From assembly GCA_963737555.1 (NCBI GenBank), contig CAVTTB010000004.1, positions 160,783 through 224,782 of the forward strand: DNA of 64,000 bases, written 5' to 3'. The stretch comes from JAHJQQ01 sp963737555. Lineage in GTDB: Bacteria > Pseudomonadota > Gammaproteobacteria > Thiohalobacterales > Thiohalobacteraceae. How positions within the stretch are numbered: position 1 is the stretch's first letter; every line of letters starts with the position of its first letter. The notes under the pieces are model-generated. The model was not told the DNA's origin and did not search any database. It saw nothing but the letters and a program-made list of their open reading frames with translations. The position numbers were made by a program, and so were the translations under genes. Below, piece after piece: positions 19,801-29,320 of this stretch.

Positions 19801-20865
19801 CACACCATTCTCTGCTTCTGCAAGGGTTTGCAGCAGCGGATCGATCGGTGCCAGCGATGTACCGATCTGATCTCCCGCCGCAGGTATGATGGTGCAGCCC
19901 GTGGCATCGCCAACCAGATTGTAGCCATTGGAATTAAGTGAGTCGCTGCAATCGGGCGCTTCACCGCCACTGTCGCTATTACCTGCAACAAGGCTGTTGA
20001 CCAATGTCGCGGCGGTCATGCCGTTGAAAAGTCCGCCACCATCTCCGCTGCCATTCGCATCGCTGTCCGCCAGATTCCCGGTGATCGTGACATTGTAGAG
20101 CAGCGCGGTGTTGTTGCTCGTCACCATGCCGCCGCCATTTTGCGCGGCCGTATTGCCACTGAGCGTCATATTGTAAAGCCGGGTAAAGGATCGCGAGTCC
20201 TTCGGCAATTCCGCCACCACTACCGGTCGTGGCCGACGTTGTCGTGGATTGTCGAGTTGTATATCTCGACGGTCGAGAATTCGTTGTACAGACCGCCACC
20301 AGATCTGAGCCTGATTGTTGCGCAATGACCACGCCACGCAGCGTTAGAGGTGGAGGTGTTACCGACGGTGGCTATGGCACCGCCGGAGCGTACGGACTGC
20401 AAACCCCGGCTGAATTAGTGCCTGCCACACCATTTTCGATGGTGAGATTTTCGATCAGCACCGTGCCAGCATTGATTGCCTCCAGGGCGCGATCGATGCC
20501 GGCCGCATCGATCACCGTGCGGTCGGCGCCCTGGCCACGGAGCGTGACAGTCATCCGAGTAAATCCAGATCACCGGTTGCCGCGGCATGTTCGGCATTGC
20601 CGGTTATCGACAGCGTATAGGTCCCTGCCGGCAGAACGATGATATCCGCACCGGCAAGTGCATTACTTTCCTGGACAGCCGCGCGCAAGGTACAGTGGCC
20701 ATCCGCATCGGCACAGATCCCGTCACCGGCATTGGCGTCGGTAGCGTCGTAGGGATCGGTAACCATGAAAATGGCCGCCATTGCCGGTTGGGCAAGCGAC
20801 AGCAACAGGGCCAGGCTCACGATATTGCGGAACGGCTGGGTCAAGGCATATCCAGATTGAGTCAA
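16847..20865 (-). CDS. Giant CSLREA/right-handed beta-helix surface protein, many frameshifts
   Basis: Reads as one ~1,330-residue exported protein in several frames. Order: signal peptide; CSLREA-like domain (GDGICADADGHCTLRAAVQ); beta-helix repeats (S-G-N-T-A-x-x-G-G-G); a second CSLREA domain (ECTLRAAIQEAN, near 19550); more beta-helix; a DUF11-like domain (VTNAGPDTATGLSLTLTP); a cadherin-like domain (LSDIDSATLAYATLRFTSG); an acidic Ser/Thr/Gln linker; and a C-terminal membrane segment with L-L-A-S-L-F-S-S-L-P-L-W and F-D-P-L-P-I-L before a basic tail. Frame changes are seen near 20555, several between 20150 and 20400, near 18493 (gcgGGGacc for gcgGGacc) and near 17575. Likely a cell-surface or periplasmic adhesin-like protein; either badly called sequence or a decaying gene. 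Confidence 0.72.
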
Positions 20866-21374
20866 ATTTGTGACGTTATCGGCATTTGCGGCACCGAACT
20901 TGAACTCGCAGACCTGCTCAAACCACGCGGGAATCTTCCAATAAATACTATATTATTCAATATAGTTACAACATATAGCATTGCATCCTCACATGATAAA
21001 TCTCCTCCCCCAATACGGGGGTAGTTCTGTAACGACGCACTGGGTGCCCAGCTTAGTTGAGCAACACTGCTGAATCTGGCAACAACGTGGCTCCCGACGG
21101 TGAGCCTGTGATTCAGAACCAGGGTGATGCTGTTACATCAAAGCGGGACGTATACATGAGGCTAAATACATCGAACCCTGCAAGTTGGTGCATGTGCATG
21201 ACGAGGCATTTAGGTTTGTTGCGGATGGCTGAAGCGTATTGCCAGTAGATTATATGCGCGGCAAACGAGACTGGTTTGACGAGGGGCTCGCGGGTTTCCG
21301 GCATTCCCGGCGTGATTCATACCCAGGCATTTGCCACTTGCTGCGCCTGAATTCATTGCTTTCGGTTAAGCACA
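20866..21374. promoter_or_regulatory. Upstream region of the surface-protein gene, with two palindromes
   Basis: 509 bases without a supportable gene. An AT-rich stretch holds a perfect 8-base inverted repeat, actatatt (20947-20954) and aatatagt (20959-20966), and about 40 bases farther upstream of the gene lies a G/C palindrome ccccc-aatac-ggggg (21007-21021). Both sit 80-160 bases upstream of the minus-strand gene start at 20865, a plausible place for operators; this is inference. Nothing was recognised in 21060-21374. Confidence 0.35.
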
Positions 21375-22448
21375 CTATTCACTCACAACACGCGCGACCT
21401 GCTCCGCCTGCGGGAACATCACTAGATGATCCACCTCGACGCGGATACCCAACAATCCGCCGATCGCATGATCGTGATGACTCGGTGCAAGACACAATAC
21501 GCGCGTACCGCTGGCCAGTTCCAGCGTGTAGAGAAACTCCGCGCCGCGGAATGCCTTGGAGACAACCTTGGCTTGCAACGGACTTTGGTCGTCGTGTTGA
21601 ATATCATCCGGTCGTAGTAGTAAATCCAGCTTACAGCCGAGTTTGCAGCCACTCGGTAATGTGCCGTGCAACACACCGAGTTCGGTGCGCACCTGCCCTT
21701 GGTCCGACACTTCACCCGGCAATATCACACCCTGACCGATAAAGTCAGCGACAAATCGATTGCCGGGTCGGTGATAAAGATTGTAGCCGCTGTCCCACTG
21801 CATAATCTTGCCCGCACTCATCACACCGATCTCGTCGGCCATCGCAAAGGCTTCGTGCTGGTCGTGCGTAACCAGAATAGCGGTAACTTCTTCATCGCGC
21901 AGGATGTCGCGCACCTCGCGCGCGAGTTGTTCGCGCAACTCGGCGTCCATGCTTGAAAATGGTTCATCCATCAGCAGCAGGTCGGGACGTGGCGCCATGG
22001 CACGTGCCAGTGCTACGCGTTGTTGCTGGCCACCGGAAAGTTGATGCGGATATTGTTTTTCATATTCAGGCAGGCCCACCAGTTTCAACAATGAATGCAG
22101 GCGTGCGCGACGTTCGCGCTCGGAGAGATGTCGCAGGCCGAAGCTGATGTTGTCACCGACAGTGAGATGCGGAAACAAGGCAAAATCCTGAAATACCATG
22201 CCGACCCGGCGTTGCTCGGGTGGCAGGGCCCAACCGGCGTGACTCACCACTTGGCCGCGCATGCGGATCTCGCCGCCCTGCAAGGTTTCGAATCCGGCAA
22301 TCGCGCGCAACAGCGTGGTTTTGCCGCAGCCGCTCGGTCCCAACAGGCAGCCGATCCGTCCGGCATCCAGCGCAAATGACACCTGCCGCACCACCGGTTC
22401 ACCACCGTATCCGGCTACGACATCCTGTACTTCGAGTATTTTATTCAT
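21375..22448 (-). CDS. fbpC: Ferric-iron-type ABC transporter ATP-binding protein
   Basis: 357 residues from ATG 22448. ABC ATPase domain with Walker A G-P-S-G-C-G-K-T-T-L, Q-loop, signature L-S-G-G-Q-Q-Q-R-V-A-L-A-R-A and Walker B D-L-L-L-M-D-E-P-F-S-S, then a C-terminal TOBE/FbpC domain (KLDLLLRPDDIQHDD). Energises uptake through the permease just upstream, whose stop overlaps this start by 8 bases. The set binding protein-permease-ATPase and the Fur-box-like site ahead of it point to Fe(III) uptake. Confidence 0.92.
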   Translation of the reverse strand: MNKILEVQDVVAGYGGEPVVRQVSFALDAGRIGCLLGPSGCGKTTLLRAIAGFETLQGGEIRMRGQVVSHAGWALPPEQRRVGMVFQDFALFPHLTVGDNISFGLRHLSERERRARLHSLLKLVGLPEYEKQYPHQLSGGQQQRVALARAMAPRPDLLLMDEPFSSMDAELREQLAREVRDILRDEEVTAILVTHDQHEAFAMADEIGVMSAGKIMQWDSGYNLYHRPGNRFVADFIGQGVILPGEVSDQGQVRTELGVLHGTLPSGCKLGCKLDLLLRPDDIQHDDQSPLQAKVVSKAFRGAEFLYTLELASGTRVLCLAPSHHDHAIGGLLGIRVEVDHLVMFPQAEQVARVVSE

Positions 22449-24156
22449 GGCGTGACCGGGCGTGCGTGATGCTGCGACTGAGGAGAATGACCGGAATGAT
22501 ACCGGCAAGTACGATGGTCAGCGATGCCGTTGCGGCATCGGCCAAACGTTCGTCGGCAGCAAGTTCATAGGTGCGTACTGCCAGTGTATTGAAATTGAAC
22601 GGTCGCAATACTAACGTCGCCGGCAGTTCCTTGAGCACATCGACAAACACCAGCAGCATGGCGGTGATGAGGCTGCCACGCAGCATCGGCATATGCACAC
22701 GTTTCAGAACTTGACTCGGACTGTGCCCCAGTACTCGCGCAGCGTCGTCCATGCTCGGCCGGATCTTGCCAAGTCCCGCCTCGACCGTCTGCAGGGCCAC
22801 GGCCAGAAACCGCACCATGTAGGCGAACAACAAGGCGATCAAGGTACCGCTGAGCAGCAGGCCGCTCGACCAACCGAAGTGAGCGCGCAGCCAGGTATCG
22901 AGGGTGTTATCCAACCACGCGAACGGGATCATCACACCGACAGCGATCACCGTGCCGGGAATGGCATAACCCAGACCCGCCACGCGTACCGCGAACTGCA
23001 CCGTACGGTCACTGTGCAGACGTCGGCCATAAGCCATAAACAGACCGACCGCCAACGTCACCAATGCGGCACTGCCCGCCAGCAGGAGGCTATTGAGGGT
23101 AAGCCGGAGAAAAGAGGCGTCAACGACATTCGGCGCGGTGCGCACCGTCCACACCAGGAGTTGTCCGGCCGGCAATACGAAGCCGAATAACAACGGGATC
23201 AGACACAATGCAAGACCCACCGCCATACGCCAGCCAGTCAATCGATGACGCGGCAGTGAACGCTGGCGCTGGCCGGTTTCGTGATAGCGTGCCGCCCGGC
23301 GCGACCAACGCTCAAGCATGATCAGCACAAAGACGAACACCATCAGCAATGCCGACAGTTGTGCGGCAGCGACAGCATCTCCCAAACCGAACCAGGTGCG
23401 GAAAATGCCGGTGGTAAAGGTGGAAATGCCGAAATATTGCACGGTGCCGTAGTCGGCCAGCGTCTCCATGAGCGCCAGCAGTAGCCCGGCGATGATCGCC
23501 GGTCGCGCCATCGGCAAGGCCACGCGCAGAAATGTGTGCATCGGTGTGGCGCCAAGCGTGCGGCTGACTTCCAGCACACAGACCGACTGCTCCAGAAATG
23601 CGGCGCGCGCCAGCAGATAAACATACGGGTAGAGCACCAACGACAACATGATGATCGCGCCCGGCAGCGAACGGATGTTCGGAAACCAGTAATCGCCGTA
23701 GCCCCAGCCAGACAGCTCGCGCAAGGCGCTCTGCAATGGGCCGGCGAAATCGAGCAGGCCGGTGTAGGTATACGCGATGATGTAAGCAGGTATGGCCATG
23801 GGCAGCAGCAAGGCCCACTCGAATAGCCGACGACCGGGAAACTCGCAGGTAGCACTGACCCACGCTGTTGATACACCGAGCAGTAATGTGCCGACACCGA
23901 CACCGAGCATCAGCAACAACGAGTTCACGACGTAATCGGGTAACGAAGTGTGCGCGAGATGCTGCCAGACATCTGTGGCCGGCTGCAGTAAAAAACCAAA
24001 TACCGTGAGTATGGGCATGGCCACGACCAACGCCACCAGCACGATGGCAGCACGCCAGCCGGGCATGAGCTTCCAGTGTTGCGCCGAGAGCCGGTGGTGC
24101 GTGATCGGAATGCTGTTCAATGCGCGGGTCCGCAATGCTGGCGGACTGCTATGCAC
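22441..24156 (-). CDS. fbpB: Ferric-iron-type ABC transporter permease, fused double module
   Basis: 571 residues with about 12 transmembrane helices and two binding-protein-dependent permease modules in one chain, as in FbpB/SfuB. Each half carries an EAA-like loop: V-S-R-T-L-G-A-T-P-M-H-T-F (about residue 200) and D-D-A-A-R-V-L-G-H-S-P-S (about 470). The last region, ADYGTVQYFGISTFTTGIF, is typical of iron permeases. Lies between fbpA (34-base gap) and fbpC (8-base overlap). Confidence 0.92.
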   Translation of the reverse strand: MHSSPPALRTRALNSIPITHHRLSAQHWKLMPGWRAAIVLVALVVAMPILTVFGFLLQPATDVWQHLAHTSLPDYVVNSLLLMLGVGVGTLLLGVSTAWVSATCEFPGRRLFEWALLLPMAIPAYIIAYTYTGLLDFAGPLQSALRELSGWGYGDYWFPNIRSLPGAIIMLSLVLYPYVYLLARAAFLEQSVCVLEVSRTLGATPMHTFLRVALPMARPAIIAGLLLALMETLADYGTVQYFGISTFTTGIFRTWFGLGDAVAAAQLSALLMVFVFVLIMLERWSRRAARYHETGQRQRSLPRHRLTGWRMAVGLALCLIPLLFGFVLPAGQLLVWTVRTAPNVVDASFLRLTLNSLLLAGSAALVTLAVGLFMAYGRRLHSDRTVQFAVRVAGLGYAIPGTVIAVGVMIPFAWLDNTLDTWLRAHFGWSSGLLLSGTLIALLFAYMVRFLAVALQTVEAGLGKIRPSMDDAARVLGHSPSQVLKRVHMPMLRGSLITAMLLVFVDVLKELPATLVLRPFNFNTLAVRTYELAADERLADAATASLTIVLAGIIPVILLSRSITHARSRHE

Positions 24157-24190
24157 CCCGCCCTGATTTTATCGCTGTCGTGACGACAGC

Positions 24191-25220
24191 CTATTTCCAG
24201 CCGGCGCGATCCATGAGCCGAACGGCTTCGGCATTATACTGGCCGAGTTGGTGCAGGCCCAGGCTATCGGATTTGAATGTGCCGAAACCGGCGAGCGTCT
24301 TGCTCATTGCGATGTTCGCGCGGATCGGATATTCGTGATTCACCTCGGCGTACCAAGCCTGCGCCTCATCGCTGGCCAGAAACTCGATGAGCTTCACGGC
24401 ATTGTCACGATGCCGCGCGGCGACGGTAACGCCAATCCCGCTGACATTCACGTGCGCGCCGCGATCCTGTTGATTGGGCCAGAAGACTTTGAGCTTTTGT
24501 GCCGCCTCGCGTTGGGCCGAGTCTTCGTCATTCAGCATCGAGGCCAGATAGTAGGTGTTGATCACAACCACATCGCACTGGCCTGCGGCCGCCGCCAGCA
24601 CCTGATCACGGTCTCCGCCCACCGGTGGACGGGCAAAGTTGGCCACCAGCCCCTTCGCCCAGGTTTCGGTCGCTGCCACATCGCTGTGCGCAATCATCGA
24701 GGCCACCAGTGACTGGTTGTAGATGTTGTCGGAAGAGCGGATACAGATACGGCCTTTCCACTTGGGATCGGCAAGCGCTTCATAGGTTGAGAGTTCGTTG
24801 GCGTGTACGCGCTCGGTCACATACGCGATCGGTCGGGCACCGCACTGACAGGCCGAACCAATGCCCCTGCGGGTCGCGGTAGGTGGCCGGCACCAACGCA
24901 TTGAGCGCGGCCGACTCCACCGGTGCCAGCACCCCTGCTTCCTGGGCACGGTGCAGACGCCCGGCATCGCTGGTGAGCAGCAGGTCGGCCGGACTGTTGC
25001 GGCCTTCGTTTTTCAGTCGCTCCAGCAAGGCATCCTCTTTGCCGGTGACCAAATTGACCTTGATGCCAGTTTTGTCCGTGAATTTGTCGAGCAAGGGCTT
25101 GATCAGGTCTTCCTTGCGGGCGGAGTAGATATTGACCTCTTCAGCCGCCTGTAACGGACTTGCCAGCGCGCATAGAACCAGAATCGCCGACACTCCAACT
25201 CGAAATTTATGCATGCCCAT
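24191..25220 (-). CDS. fbpA: Periplasmic Fe(III)-binding protein of ABC transporter, one frameshift near 24838
   Basis: About 342 residues when joined. Signal peptide (VGVSAILVLCALASPLQAAEE), then N-I-Y-S-A-R and K-E-D-A-L-L-E-R-L typical of FbpA/FutA, and in the C-terminal half V-V-I-N-T-Y-Y-L whose tyrosines are the usual iron ligands. The frame breaks in gtgcGGtgcc at 24836-24842; removing one G restores S-V-R-A-R-P-I-A-Y-V. ATG 25214 is an alternative start. A Fur-box-like palindrome lies 27 bases upstream. Confidence 0.9.
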
Positions 25221-25244
25221 CTCGTGACCACCCTAAATCAGCTA

Positions 25245-26005
25245 TTAATAATGATATAGATTATCATTTACAATTGATCGGGCGTCAATATGCTTGTTTA
25301 GTGCGCTGGGCATACACCAGGCAAGTGCTGCATAGGCATCGGTGTCGAGCGGATAGACAGCAATACCGATGCTCACGGTTACCTCTGGCCTAATGCCCTG
25401 CGCAATATCCATCGCCGTAGCACGTACCTGTTCGCACAGCCGCTCGGCGATCACGGTGGCGCCCGCTCCGTTTGTTTCCGGCAGCATGATGATGAATTCC
25501 TCGCCGCCGTAGCGCGCCACCACATCGTTGGGGCGTAGCGCATCGTAGATCCGATCAGCAACACTCCTGAGGACGATGTCACCGACCGGATGCCCGTAAC
25601 GGTCGTTGACGGTCTTGAAATAATCCACGTCGACCATCAATAAAGCCAGAACCCGCCCATGCCGTTGAGAGCGCGATCTCCAGATCCAACAGCCGCTGAA
25701 ATTCCTTGCGATTGAACAGCCCCGTGAGCTGATCACGAACGAGACAGATTGCGTAGGTTGTCGCGGTCGCGCCTCAATGCGAACGCCATATCGTTGAACG
25801 TATGTGCGACGCTACCGATTTCGTTGCTGAAAGGGATGGCGATGCGATGATCGAGATTCCCGATAATGAATTCTTGAGCGCCTTCCAGATGACTCAACTG
25901 CGCGCCTCCCATCGCTGAACCAATATTGGGCGGATTCGATAATATTAGCAGCCAATCATATGCAATCTTACTGTCTAAAATAGCGGGAAAAATGTTCGCT
26001 CGCAC
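25245..26005 (-). pseudogene. Decayed HAMP-GGDEF diguanylate cyclase
   Basis: The upper part encodes a HAMP-like segment (DHRIAIPFSNEIGSVAHTFN) without the expected N-terminal sensor. The GGDEF start appears in one frame (DQLTGLFNRKEFQRLLDLE), the body in another (MVDVDYFKTVNDRYGHPVGD, V-A-R-Y-G-G-E-E-F with R-P-N-D inhibitory site upstream). The normal C-terminal D-x-A-L-Y-x-A-K end is missing; after Y-A-A-L-A the frame runs into unrelated codons and stops in the Fur-box region. N-terminal loss, frameshifts and altered end together support a pseudogene, though some frameshifts may be base-call errors. Confidence 0.72.
25247..25269 (-). promoter_or_regulatory. Candidate Fur box upstream of fbpABC
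   Basis: On the minus strand the site reads aaatgataatctatatcatt followed by att. It is an imperfect palindrome close to the Fur consensus of GATAAT-type hexamers in inverted repeat, and is centred about 38 bases before the fbpA start, where a repressor would block transcription. It also forms the last codons of the decayed cyclase frame upstream. Confidence 0.72.
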
Positions 26006-26196
26006 AGCTGATAAATGGAGTCTTCCGCGGGGCCCATTGCCCGATTTAGCCTTGAATTTCCGGCATCAACTACCAGAGCCGATCGGGTTCGTTTTGGTCA
26101 GTAGTCGAAACCCGTCCAGTTCGTATGCATTCGCTTTGTTTACCTGCGCTATCAAACCACGCTAACCTTCCGGGGTAGATTACTGAGGAAGCCCCG

Positions 26197-26421
26197 ATGT
26201 CAGACCGCTTAATGATTTTGCCCGCCCGTGAACCTGGGCAGACACGCCTGGTGCGCATGCCCGCCGACCTGGAAGACCACGAAGCCTACCGTCATGTGAC
26301 TGGACTGATCGCCCAGGTGGAGGAAACCCAACCCGGATATGACTGGGACGATATCGCTGCGATTCTCGAGGACCACGGCTTTGAGTCGGTGGATTTCGTG
26401 CTGGGTCCAGCGCTGGATTGA
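26197..26421 (+). CDS. Conserved-looking small acidic protein, function unknown
   Basis: 74 residues from ATG 26197 with a Shine-Dalgarno GAGGA at 26184-26188. Acidic and soluble, no signal or membrane segment; the second half reads QPGYDWDDIAAILEDHGFE. No family recognised. Its stop is about 200 bases before cspA. Confidence 0.55.
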   Translation: MSDRLMILPAREPGQTRLVRMPADLEDHEAYRHVTGLIAQVEETQPGYDWDDIAAILEDHGFESVDFVLGPALD

Positions 26422-26479
26422 GCGTTTTTCTGGAAGCCGGAAGCCCTAAATTACAGGGCCGGAGTGCGCTGAAAAAATG

Positions 26480-26509
26480 TTGTATTTCAATAAAATTGTG
26501 GGGTAGACT
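26480..26509 (+). promoter_or_regulatory. Candidate sigma70 promoter for cspA
   Basis: TTGTAT (26480-26485) and TAGACT (26504-26509) are separated by 18 bases. Transcription from here would give a 5' leader of about 110 bases before the cspA ATG at 26627, long leaders being common for cold-shock mRNAs. Assigned by eye only. Confidence 0.3.
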
Positions 26510-26626
26510 CGCCTTCGTTGCACGTAGGCTAGGTGTTTCAGAAGCTCTCTTGAGATCTCCTGCAAGTGTCCTTACCGTACATTGCAATAAACCACCACGT
26601 TATCGAATTTGTTTGAGGTAAGTTAC

Positions 26627-26833
26627 ATGGCTACTGGTACCGTAAAATGGTTCAACGAATCGAAGGGCTTTGGCTTCATCGCACCTTCGGATGGCAGCGC
26701 TGATGTGTTCGTGCACTTCTCCGCTATCGAAGGTAAGGGCTTCAAGACATTGGCCGAAGGCCAGGCTGTCAGCTACGAAGTCGAGAAGGGTCCGAAGGGC
26801 CTACAGGCAACACACGTAAACGTGCAGAGCTGA
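26627..26833 (+). CDS. cspA: Cold-shock protein (CspA family)
   Basis: 68 residues, single cold-shock OB domain. RNA-binding motifs RNP1 (K-G-F-G-F-I-A-P) and RNP2 (V-F-V-H-F-S-A-I) are intact, start MATGTVKWFNESKG. Start ATG 26627 has GAGGTAAG upstream at 26614-26621. Acts as an RNA chaperone. Monocistronic, with a strong terminator 28 bases after the stop. Which Csp paralogue it is cannot be told. Confidence 0.95.
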   Translation: MATGTVKWFNESKGFGFIAPSDGSADVFVHFSAIEGKGFKTLAEGQAVSYEVEKGPKGLQATHVNVQS

Positions 26834-26861
26834 TCTAAACCTGATTCCATCCGGTATCAGG

Positions 26862-26900
26862 AAACCCCGCAGGTGTCATACCTGCGGGGTTTTCTTTTTT
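26862..26900 (+). terminator. Rho-independent terminator of cspA
   Basis: Perfect 13-base stem, aaaccccgcaggt (26862-26874) and acctgcggggttt (26880-26892), loop gtcat, followed by a T-rich run to 26900. A smaller stem, cctgat/atcagg, lies just before it (26840-26861). The clearest terminator in the window. Confidence 0.93.
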
Positions 26901-26924
26901 CAGAGCCTCGTAATTAGTTACTAA

Positions 26925-27197
26925 TCACCATTCAATGACATGCAATGTATTGCTCGCCGTCGAAATCAATGCGCGTTTAGCCTGCGCCGAAAGCTTTTTG
27001 ATCGCCGCCTCACGTTGACTTGCCGAACTGCGCGTATGCCCCTGTTCCAGATACACCACCGGTCCGGGCATACGGCCACGGAAATATTTCGCCCCACGCT
27101 GATCGGCATGCTGCGCAACCCGCCGCTCTAGATTGTTGGTGATGCCGGTGTACAGCGAATCGTCCGAGCAGAAAATCATGTAAACGACCCAGTTCAT
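26925..27197 (-). CDS. GIY-YIG nuclease-fold small protein
   Basis: 90 residues from ATG 27197, with GGTGAG about 8 bases upstream. GIY-YIG domain (UvrC/YhbQ-like): V-V-Y-M-I-F-C, then L-Y-T-G-I-T, the R in L-E-R-R-V-A-Q-H and a conserved E in the SQREAAIKKL helix. Standalone short members such as YhbQ have weak or uncharacterised nuclease activity. Convergent with cspA. Confidence 0.9.
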   Translation of the reverse strand: MNWVVYMIFCSDDSLYTGITNNLERRVAQHADQRGAKYFRGRMPGPVVYLEQGHTRSSASQREAAIKKLSAQAKRALISTASNTLHVIEW

Positions 27198-27280
27198 GAT
27201 CATCTCACCGCACCTGTTCCGTGAATCGCTCAAGCACAATTTAGTCGATACTGCAGACTCGCCGGCCGCATCAAAGCTGG

Positions 27281-27892
27281 CTAGCGTCTCCAGGTGAATA
27301 AGTTTGGGAGTCTCGGCTCCTGAGGTGTGATGCGCTTATCAGCCGCCATCATCCCGCTGTACACCAGTGCCGTGCGACACCGCCGACACAGATAACCCCC
27401 CTCACCGCGTTGCACGCGCGCGTGTCGCCGCACACCGAGTCGGTGTTGCGTGCAGGCACAGCGATAGTCGTATAACGATGACTGCCGCAGGGGGATGCCA
27501 CTGAGATCATATTGGCCGGTGGCGCGAGGGCTGGCACCCAGAGCCACAGCGACACGGCGCCATTCCGGACCATGCGGACGGACCTTGCGCAGACCGTACA
27601 ACAGGTCGGTCACATAGTGCGCGACCTCATGCGGCACGGTCTGGATGAGGCCATCGCCGAAGTACTTGGCGAAGATATGCGGGTTGTAGCGGATCAGTCG
27701 CGTCCCGCGATACACCCGATACATACCTGCCGCCCGACCGCGCAGATCGAAACGTATCGGAATGACCGGAAAGGCGCGCTGGTAAACAGCCTCGGCCTGA
27801 ATCAGACAATCGGCCGTCGCCTTAATCACGAGACCACGTTGCGCGTCAGTGATCGGTTGAATGAACGTTTGAGCGTCGCGATTCATGCCCAC
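27281..27892 (-). CDS. SprT-like zinc metalloprotease-domain protein
   Basis: 203 residues. SprT-like domain with H-E-V-A-H-Y (about residues 88-93) and R-P-H-G-P-E-W. A C-terminal zinc-ribbon-like part follows, with Y-R-C-A-C and Y-L-C-R-R-C. In eukaryotes the SprT/Spartan fold cuts DNA-protein crosslinks; bacterial SprT is little studied. Divergent from efpL, 188 bases apart. Confidence 0.88.
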   Translation of the reverse strand: MGMNRDAQTFIQPITDAQRGLVIKATADCLIQAEAVYQRAFPVIPIRFDLRGRAAGMYRVYRGTRLIRYNPHIFAKYFGDGLIQTVPHEVAHYVTDLLYGLRKVRPHGPEWRRVAVALGASPRATGQYDLSGIPLRQSSLYDYRCACTQHRLGVRRHARVQRGEGGYLCRRCRTALVYSGMMAADKRITPQEPRLPNLFTWRR

Positions 27893-28080
27893 ATTATGCC
27901 ATGGCGGCGGACAAATTTAAGCTACCGGGGCATCGTCTGCGCATCAATTCGGGCACCACAAATACAGCTCGACTTTCACGGCGTGTATTAGAGAAAACCG
28001 CACCACCCCGCTTATCCAGCAAACGGCACCCTGTTATAGTAGCCACGTTGCGCACGGCCTATGTAAATTTCGGAGTACCC

Positions 28081-28644
28081 ATGAAAGCGAGCGAACTCAA
28101 ACGCGGCCTGGTCCTGCAGGTGGACGGGCGGAATATTTTCATCAAAGACGTGCAGGCGCAAACGGGCTCTTCGCGCAGTGGCAACACCCTGTATAAAACC
28201 CGCGGCTATGATCTGGTGTCGCACCAGAAATTCGAGCGTGCCTACAAGGGCGATGAAGTCCTCAACACCGTAGACTTCGAACGCCGCGCGGTCCAATACC
28301 TGTACCGGGATAACGACGGCTGCACCTTCATGGATAAAGAAAATTACGAACAACACACCCTCAGCCTGGAGTCGATGGAAGACGAGCTGCCCTATCTGAC
28401 CGATGGCCTGGAAGGCATTTATGCCTTAGTCGCCGACGGCAAGGTGCTCGGCGTTGAACTGCCTGCCACGGTTATTTTGGCCGTGGCCGACTGCGCCCCG
28501 GCACTGAAGGCCGCCTCGGCCTCCGCGCGCAGCAAACCGGCGACCTTCAGTACCGGTCTGATCGTACAAGTACCGGAATTTATCACGCCGGGCGAACTCA
28601 TCAAGATCAACACCGTGACCGGTGAGTACATGTCGCGGGCGTGA
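28081..28644 (+). CDS. yeiP: Elongation factor P-like protein EfpL (YeiP)
   Basis: 188 residues from ATG 28081. Three EF-P domains; the C-terminal stretch A-S-A-S-A-R-S-K-P-A-T and STGLIVQVPEFITPGE is diagnostic of YeiP. The tip of the domain I loop reads Q-T-G-S-S-R-S-G-N-T-L-Y-K, with an arginine where EF-P has a modified Lys or Arg, as in E. coli EfpL. EfpL relieves ribosome stalling at proline motifs. An upstream in-frame extension to 27901 is not conserved and was rejected. Confidence 0.93.
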   Translation: MKASELKRGLVLQVDGRNIFIKDVQAQTGSSRSGNTLYKTRGYDLVSHQKFERAYKGDEVLNTVDFERRAVQYLYRDNDGCTFMDKENYEQHTLSLESMEDELPYLTDGLEGIYALVADGKVLGVELPATVILAVADCAPALKAASASARSKPATFSTGLIVQVPEFITPGELIKINTVTGEYMSRA

Positions 28645-28664
28645 TGCCTCAGCCCCACCCCGCT

Positions 28665-29307
28665 TCAGCCCAGGCCGAGTATGACCGTGCCGCTGCGAAA
28701 AACCCCGCTGTCCATTCCCAGTCCCCAAGCGCGTGTGCGCAGATGCTCGTGATACATACAGACCGATGTAGACACACAGCATGTACAGAGGAATCACCCG
28801 TGACGAGGTGAAGTGAAATAATTCACCGGGCAGGTAATACGCATAAAACTCACCTATCGTCAGCAGAAAATAGCCGTTACCGAGCACCTCCCAGAGCAAC
28901 GGTGCCTCGGCACCGATCAACATCGCCTTGATGATAATTCCGGCGCGGATTCTCACCCAGCCAACGGTCCAAGCGTCTGATTGAGAAAGTACAAATGGAC
29001 GCCATAACTGGTCCATACCAGCGCGGCGAGCGCCGAAACATTTCCATCATGCAGTGGAAACACTCTGTAGACCCACAGCTTTTCGCCGAACAACAATTCG
29101 TAGAGCGGATTAAGGGTGGCTTCACAGATAATAGCCAAGACGAACACCAGCGCGGCCAGCAACATGATCTCGCTGCGCACAATCACGAGTTCGCCCTTGC
29201 ACCAGCGCCGATTAAGCGAAAAACGACACGCTGGGGAACAACAGCATGAACAACAGGCCCGCACCGAGAATACGCCAGAAATACAAATCACCGAGTATCG
29301 CGTGCAT
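28665..29307 (-). CDS. Hypothetical multi-helix membrane protein, broken by three indels
   Basis: Reconstructed by eye to about 213 residues. It starts MHAILGDLYFWRILGAG at 29307; a T5 run near 29221 needs one T less to enter SLNRRWCKGELVIV. The second part, LLAALVFVLAIICEATLNPL and L-W-V-Y-R-V-F-P-L-H-D-G, breaks at a GGG near 28960 that needs one more G to continue VRIRAGIIIKAMLIG. The third shift near 28758 leads to YHEHLRTRAWGLGMDSG, with a stop at 28665. Five or six hydrophobic helices; no family recognised. Convergent with efpL. Confidence 0.55.
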
Positions 29308-29320
29308 TAGCCGATCAGCC

